From contig CP136067.1 in NCBI GenBank assembly GCA_032622095.1, forward strand, positions 48,093,549-48,157,548: a DNA stretch of 64,000 bases. The letters are read 5' to 3'. The notes under the pieces were generated by a model, which saw nothing but the letters and a program-made list of their open reading frames with translations, ran no database searches and had not been told where the DNA came from. The position numbers were made by a program, and so were the translations under genes. Positions 59,155 through 64,000 of the stretch are shown here, in pieces. Origin of the DNA: Siphonodentalium dalli. Lineage: Eukaryota; Mollusca; Scaphopoda; Gadilida; Siphonodentaliidae. How positions within the stretch are numbered: the stretch's first letter is position 1; every line of letters starts with the position of its first letter.

Positions 59155-59616
59155 TTGAGGTACCAACAAGTTCTAAGCATGAAAAGCTTTAACCGCACAA
59201 TTTCTGGCAAACTACGCGACATATACATACAAGAATGGTGGACCACAATATCGAAATCAAGCAAGTGCGCATTTTATCGGATTTTAAAGCCAATCTTTGA
59301 AACAGATAATTATCTAACCCTAGACGACAACAGAGCAGTTAACTATATTATGGCCTTCATGACAAGAAACCACAAACTCCCTATAGAACACGGTACTTGG
59401 ACAAATACGGATTACTCGGACCGAATTTGCACACTATGTAATCTTGAAATCGGCGACGAATATCACATGGTACTGAAATGTAGGGAACCTAGAATAAAAT
59501 ACCTGAAACCCTACTACTACCAGAGACCTAACACTTACAGACTAGCCGCTCTTTTCAACTCCCGAAATCAAAAGACAGTTAACAATCCATCAGTGTTTAT
59601 TAAGAAGGTCCTATAA
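59155..59616 (+). pseudogene. C-terminal end of a LINE ORF2
   Basis: The 153-codon frame opens with a TTG, so it is a 5'-truncated tail rather than a gene start. It contains a helix with the pattern of the post-RT region (AVNYIMAFMTRNHKLP), then ICTLCNLEIGDEYHMVLKC, the C..C....DE.H....C zinc-knuckle-like motif that ends ORF2 in several LINE clades, then RI.YLKPYY and a closing helix with the NNPSVFIKKVL pattern. It stops at 59616. 5' truncation is the usual outcome of target-primed reverse transcription. No poly-A or tail repeat is obvious. It is a different family from the PHD-LINE at 18.3-20.4 kb. Confidence 0.65.
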
Positions 59617-59969
59617 ATATTCAGGTCCGACTGGCATACTGGAACAACCGAATACCGTCCAACCTTTCTATCTTCTATTATTATGCCATATATAATATAT
59701 ACTTGAATTGAATTGGTCTGATCCTTATTTACTGTTAGCTCAACTAACAGTGGCACGGTCAAATGTACTAAAGATTGTACAAGAACAGGTTCGCTGTGGT
59801 GAATGTAACTTTCAAACAGCTTCTATGTGCGGATCAGGGCAGGTGGTGAAACTGCCCTTCCTGCTCTCCACCAAGTGGCACAAATAATGCCATTTCATCT
59901 TCATATGACAAGAAATACCACATATATCAGCTGAACAGCTTTATGACATTGTATACTATACATAATGTA

Positions 59970-60096
59970 AGAGCATGGCTTGGTGTTAAATGCGCCGGCA
60001 TAGTGCCCAGTGGGTGGGTATATTTCACGACGCGAAGTGGAAGTAACTACACACCCCACTGGGCACTAGACCCGCATAGTCAACAAGTCATGCTCT
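59970..60096. mobile_element. Snap-back MITE of 127 bp
   Basis: Ends agagcatggcttg / caagtcatgctct, with an inner perfect pair gcccagtggg.tg / ca.cccactgggc. The loop holds cacgacgcgaagtgg. No ORF. Confidence 0.75.
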
Positions 60097-60667
60097 ATTA
60101 TATTTCACCGATCAATTAAAGCTTGTAGCATGCACAGTGCATAATTAATACTAAACTATCACACCAACACAGACTGCTGGACTGATGTTCAAAGTCCTTC
60201 ATGAGAATTATTTTAAAACCAAGTACAACTCCTTTTACTGAGAAAAAATATGATTATACCCACTTACAGATAAACGCTTTAAGAGAAACATAATTATCGC
60301 AAGAATGTCTTGAACTCGAGTTCAATAAACCGAAACGCGTAGAATTTAAGTTTTATTTTGAATGCACGAAAGCCCGAAATTACGCAATGTCAATTCAGAA
60401 GAATGTTGCCACTTCGCATGCTGACTTTCCTGTGAAAAATGTGTTAACGGTAATGATTTTGTTTCATTTGGACACGCGTTAGTAAATCTGTGGAAACATT
60501 TATGTATATATGTTCTCGAGATTGTTGCCTCTGTTCATTGTTTTCTGCTTGCGAGTTTTGTCTAGTAGTGTGAATTTAGCACAACACTACCATATAGCAC
60601 ACGGCTCTCGACCAATCAGAAGTCGCCATTTCTGGTTGATGTGAAATATTAAGTTATCTAGTATCTT

Positions 60668-61112
60668 CAAGCCTGCAAATAGCGTGTCTGTCATTTGCAG
60701 AATGAGGTCCCCAGAGAGTGAATTTAGTTATGCTATCCCGCACAGTAGGCTAGCATAACCAAATTCACCCTCTGGAGACCTCATTCTGCTTAGGCCTCAT
60801 CTTCTGGGAAGTATATATAGTATCAAATTAACTTTGTTTTTAGTTACATTTCCCTTCTAGGAAGTTTCTATATCCCCTAATTTGCAGAAGATAAAATTCA
60901 TAATTGAGGTGCCCAATGGGTGAACATCACCAACTTCAACTTGGGAACTTCAATCTGATCCTAGGTATGCCATATCAGTTGAGGGCCTAAGCAGGATGAG
61001 GTCCCCAGAGGATGAATTTAGTGACGCTATCCCGCACAGCAGGCTAGCATCACCAAATTCACCATCTTGGGACCTCATTCTGCAAATGACAGACACGCTA
61101 TTTGCAGGCTTG
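60668..61112. mobile_element. hAT-type MITE with 8-bp target duplication
   Basis: The terminal repeats caagcctgcaaatagcgtgt / ctgtcatttgcag are matched by their complement at the right end. The flanking 8 bp agtatctt are identical at 60660-60667 and 61113-61120. Inside are two 90-bp hairpins in the same orientation (gaatgaggtccccagag... with centre ctatcccgcacag) at about 60699-60788 and 60993-61082. No ORF. The 8-bp duplication fits hAT transposition. Confidence 0.85.
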
Positions 61113-61120
61113 AGTATCTT

Positions 61121-62316
61121 AGTATGAGCTTGGTCGTGGAAAGTGGGTTATATTGTATAATCACCAAATGTTGCTTTTTCGAGATTTATGCCAAATAATC
61201 TAACTTAAAATACTCTTTTCTGTAAGCTGTACCCCCGCCCTTTGTTGCTCCAGGCGTCCCTGTCAATGAACTCTAATACGCCCAATTATACAAGACAACA
61301 TCCCTGTGTTTTATTTTAAATCTAATGGCTGGTGAATAGTCACAACGTAATCAAGTGAGTGCTTTAAGTGGCCCAAATAGCAAGCAGTTGAGTTGCGGTG
61401 AATCACTAGACGCCAGTTCCATTACATTTGCCACACTGTGGCTTGAAGCATCAACGTCTCGTGATTTAAGGAGGCGCCCCTTTCGTGAATTTTCAAAAAA
61501 AATCATATGAAGACGTTCTCGTGCTATAACTAGCATCTCGATATCCCAATATATTGGTTATAAGGGATGATGTTTTCCCTTCAAATTGATAGTTTGAAAT
61601 CGAGTTAAAAAAAAAAATCACGAATGGGACGCCTTATTAAGCTTGCCGTTTCTGATTAGGTCAGACGTAGTTTTGCTTTTGCCTCACTCAATTTAGTGCT
61701 GTCAAAATAATTGCGAAATTGAGCAATTGCCGTTGGTTCGACACTTCTTCAGGAAGTAATCGGTGGTACCGATTTGGTGATGTCATATTGTTCAAAGAGA
61801 CGTTCGATTGACGACTTGTTTGCTATAATCACATGTTATCACCGACACTGAAAGCGCCACGTTCAGCAAACTACCATTACCTACAGTTCCCATCAACGAA
61901 AATGAATCCTTCAGCACTTGTATTGTCGTTTCGTCTGACTGTCGTCTGCTAATTTACTCAGAACACCCCTATAAATTACTGATAGATCATTCCAATGTTA
62001 TGCTATATAACTGAATGGGAGAAAAATTATTTATGGATTGGAATTTAATGTCGCTTTCAGCAACAAAGACCATATCACGACATTACCAGGTTTCAGGAAA
62101 TCCGCACACTTACGTCTAATCTAACAGTGATTTAAATGGCTGATAAACTCGTCGACAATGTGCGGCAAACCACCGGCCATCGGCGAGTAATTGGCAACTC
62201 CGCCATATATCAATTTCGAGTTACAAAGTTCATAATGGAAACATGTAGATTTGAACACTCGTCGCCAGCCCTAACCGACTAAGCCATCGAAACTCCTCCG
62301 TTTGGTATAGAAAGGG
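61121..62316. other. No gene supported
   Basis: AT-rich. A 61-codon minus-strand frame (61536-61351) has no recognisable motif. An A-run lies at 61607-61616. Confidence 0.4.
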
Positions 62317-62717
62317 TTAACCCTTTACCCAACAGAAGGGCCCTGTGCCAATGCATTCTCTTATATATGCGAGTCGACCATAGGTCGCCTCGCATATATA
62401 AGAGAATGCATTGGCTTAACACATTAAAAATTATAAAATTGTTAAAGAATGTAAGAAAAAATGGTAAAAAGTGTTAAAAACAGATTTTTTTTAAGGCCAA
62501 TGCATTCTCTTATATATGCGAGGCGACCTATGGTCGACTCGCATATATAAGAGAATGCATTGGCACAGGGCATAACTGTAACTATCACAATGTGGTCAAG
62601 GAGCCGGTTCCAATGATATCCATATTTGTATGGTTCTATTGAGACAGACCGAAGATATTTTAGGCTGTTGAAGCTTTATTTGGCCGGTTTTGGCCGGTTT
62701 GTTGGGTAAAGGGTTAA
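62317..62717. mobile_element. TTAA-flanked piggyBac-type MITE, copy 3
   Basis: As copies 1 and 2, but 401 bp because of an 11-bp duplication (ttttggccggt) near the right end at 62678-62700. Flanks are aaggg|TTAA and TTAA|aacggt. Confidence 0.9.
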
Positions 62718-63059
62718 AACGGTCAGAATGAAAGGCTGCTTGATGCGCTCAATTAACGTGTTTATAATGTCAGCAGCGAGGTAAGTGTCGCCTCGATTTA
62801 TCCGGGTAATTTTCTTTCCCGCAATTCAGTGATCAGTGTTAAGAGAGGACTAGATGCTTTCTGCAGTGCATTGGGAGTTTCCTTTAATTAAGTTGGGGCT
62901 GAGGTGACCATGTTTTTATCCTTGCAGAAATCTCAGTTCCTCTAAGCTTGGAAATCAAATATGCCACTGGTTTGCTTTTATAGTAAACTAGACAAATTTT
63001 CGGAAATATAAATGCAGTTGATGTTAAATTCCAAAGGGAGATATATAGGATTAGCCTGT
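62718..63059. other. No gene seen
   Basis: No repeat or coding signal. Confidence 0.4.
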
Positions 63060-63242
63060 TCTCCCGAAAACCCGCACATTATCTGCTTAGAATGGCCTCA
63101 TTTTGAGTCGATAATGTGCAAAAATGTGAATATTTTAGTCACATTTTCGACTCATAATGAGGATATTCTAAGCAGATTATGTGCGGTCAATGACACAAGT
63201 AAGCCAAATCACGACTTTTCAGGTGTACGCTCTTTGACATTG
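63060..63242. mobile_element. Hairpin MITE family H, copy 3 (inverted, best preserved)
   Basis: Positions 63072-63186 form a long hairpin: ccgcacattatctgcttaga and its complement ending ctaagcagattatgtgcgg, with a loop around 63128. The sequence to the right (tcaatgacacaagtaagcca ... acgctcttt) is the reverse complement of the left flank of copy 1. Confidence 0.8.
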
Positions 63243-64000
63243 TTTTCACAGTGGCCCGCGCCATAAAATGAAACAACGGATATGTGTCCATCTGCTTATT
63301 TTAGAATGAAATAATAATTATGTACCTATTTCACATTATAGGTCGATTATGTGCGTATTTGCGCGATAATATGATTATAGAATACACCCATAGCAGCCGA
63401 GAGTAACACATTTTCAGCACGAGTGGTATTGTGTGAAAAATTGTTATTCACGGGTACTATGGGTGTATTTTATTTATACCGTAATTATTATTCTTTAGTT
63501 GCTTGGTAAATTTATCTACAAGTATTGCTACTCTGTTGGTTACTGTTAAAATGTATGCGTTCCGAGGGACCAAAGATATTTGAAGTTATCAGGAATGTGG
63601 GTCACGCGTAGCAATACAATACTTCTAGGTCATTCGGTGATCCGCCACTTTCTGTGGCATCATTCAGCTGATATGAATACACATTCAGATTTCCCTCATT
63701 GCAAACTTCTAACAATCTATGTTTGATTGAAATGGCTGTATTTTCGCATATTTTAATGACATCAATACAATATAAAATTTAGAATGAATCTAACACGGGA
63801 ACTATTTTTTGTTCGGAAACAAAGTTGCGGTCAGTTAAAATCCAACTTGGGGAAATTCGAACATTAAAATGCACATTCAATTCCTGGCAAATGGGTATTT
63901 ACTTTGACAATATGTATGTGGTTGTTGTTGTTAAACAAAGAAGATAACTTCTCTCAACTCTTGACCGAATGTCCATGTCGCGCATGTATACGTTGTCAGT
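63243..64000. repeat. Terminal region with one hairpin; no gene seen
   Basis: gaatacacccatagcag (63380) is the complement of ctatgggtgtatttt (63449), an imperfect hairpin with a 55-bp loop. The rest is AT-rich with no signal. Confidence 0.5.

Noticed and set aside
1-64000. tRNA, rRNA or CRISPR features
   Set aside because: No A/B-box pair with cloverleaf potential, no rRNA-like block and no short regularly spaced array with unique spacers was seen. The direct repeats present are satellites or element duplicates.

Overview
This is eukaryotic, intron-containing, AT-rich DNA that is dense in repeats. The mix suggests a marine invertebrate, perhaps a lophotrochozoan such as a mollusc: PHD-finger LINEs, Ngaro-type tyrosine-recombinase retroelements, SGNH-hydrolase ORFs, TatD/CCCH paralogues, foldback elements, TTAA MITEs and many acatgtacatgta-like stretches. 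No sequence here fixes the taxon, so that assignment is an inference. Only a few cellular genes can be supported; most coding-like sequence is retroelement, transposase or virus-like and is broken.

Layout. 1-2428: a compact Ngaro-like element on the minus strand with complete split direct repeats, a tyrosine recombinase C-terminus and an SGNH hydrolase. 2543-3510: a 218-bp satellite. 4113-6389 (minus): LINE and retroelement fragments abutting a GC-richer nucleocapsid-like ORF pair, a candidate endogenous viral element. 6928-7533: C-terminal half of a TatD nuclease relic; its N-terminal half, with a CCCH finger, lies at 22083-22436 and is duplicated at 22774-23060. 9045-9557: a SWIM+PHD ORF. 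11822-13354: a foldback transposon whose arms enclose an 82-bp tandem array. 13366-16369 (minus): a seven-exon tRNA 2'-phosphotransferase (TRPT1/KptA) gene, reconstructed here from splice sites and phase, with one in-frame TGA. 17088-17402 (minus): an orphan exon that could splice into the first TRPT1 exons in another frame. 18334-20405 (minus): a PHD-endonuclease LINE that has lost its reverse transcriptase core. 23453-24556: a large inverted repeat. 26462-26967: a snap-back MITE and a DUF3504-like exon. 30098-35582: a 2.6-kb direct duplication carrying an SGNH-hydrolase relic. 36709-39320: a TTAA MITE inserted in a 117-bp minisatellite. 40554-43998 (minus): unrecognised coding-like exons plus a spliced SGNH N-terminus. 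45354 and 62317: two more near-identical TTAA MITEs. 47640-49800: diverged duplications and a 49-bp alternating minisatellite. 50912-52256 (minus): a candidate three-exon gene. 56014-57244 (minus): a hAT transposase relic. 59155-59616: the 3' end of a LINE. 60668-61112: a hAT-type MITE with an 8-bp target duplication.

The cellular component is small: TRPT1 would act in tRNA splicing, removing the 2'-phosphate left at the ligated junction, and the 50912-52256 and 17088-17402 exons are of unknown role. The rest is a record of element insertion, duplication and decay. The best leads are the complete split-repeat architecture of the mini-Ngaro, the virus-like ORF, TRPT1 with its possible dual-frame exons, three separate SGNH relics, and two unrelated MITE families that both carry paired hairpins inside terminal inverted repeats.
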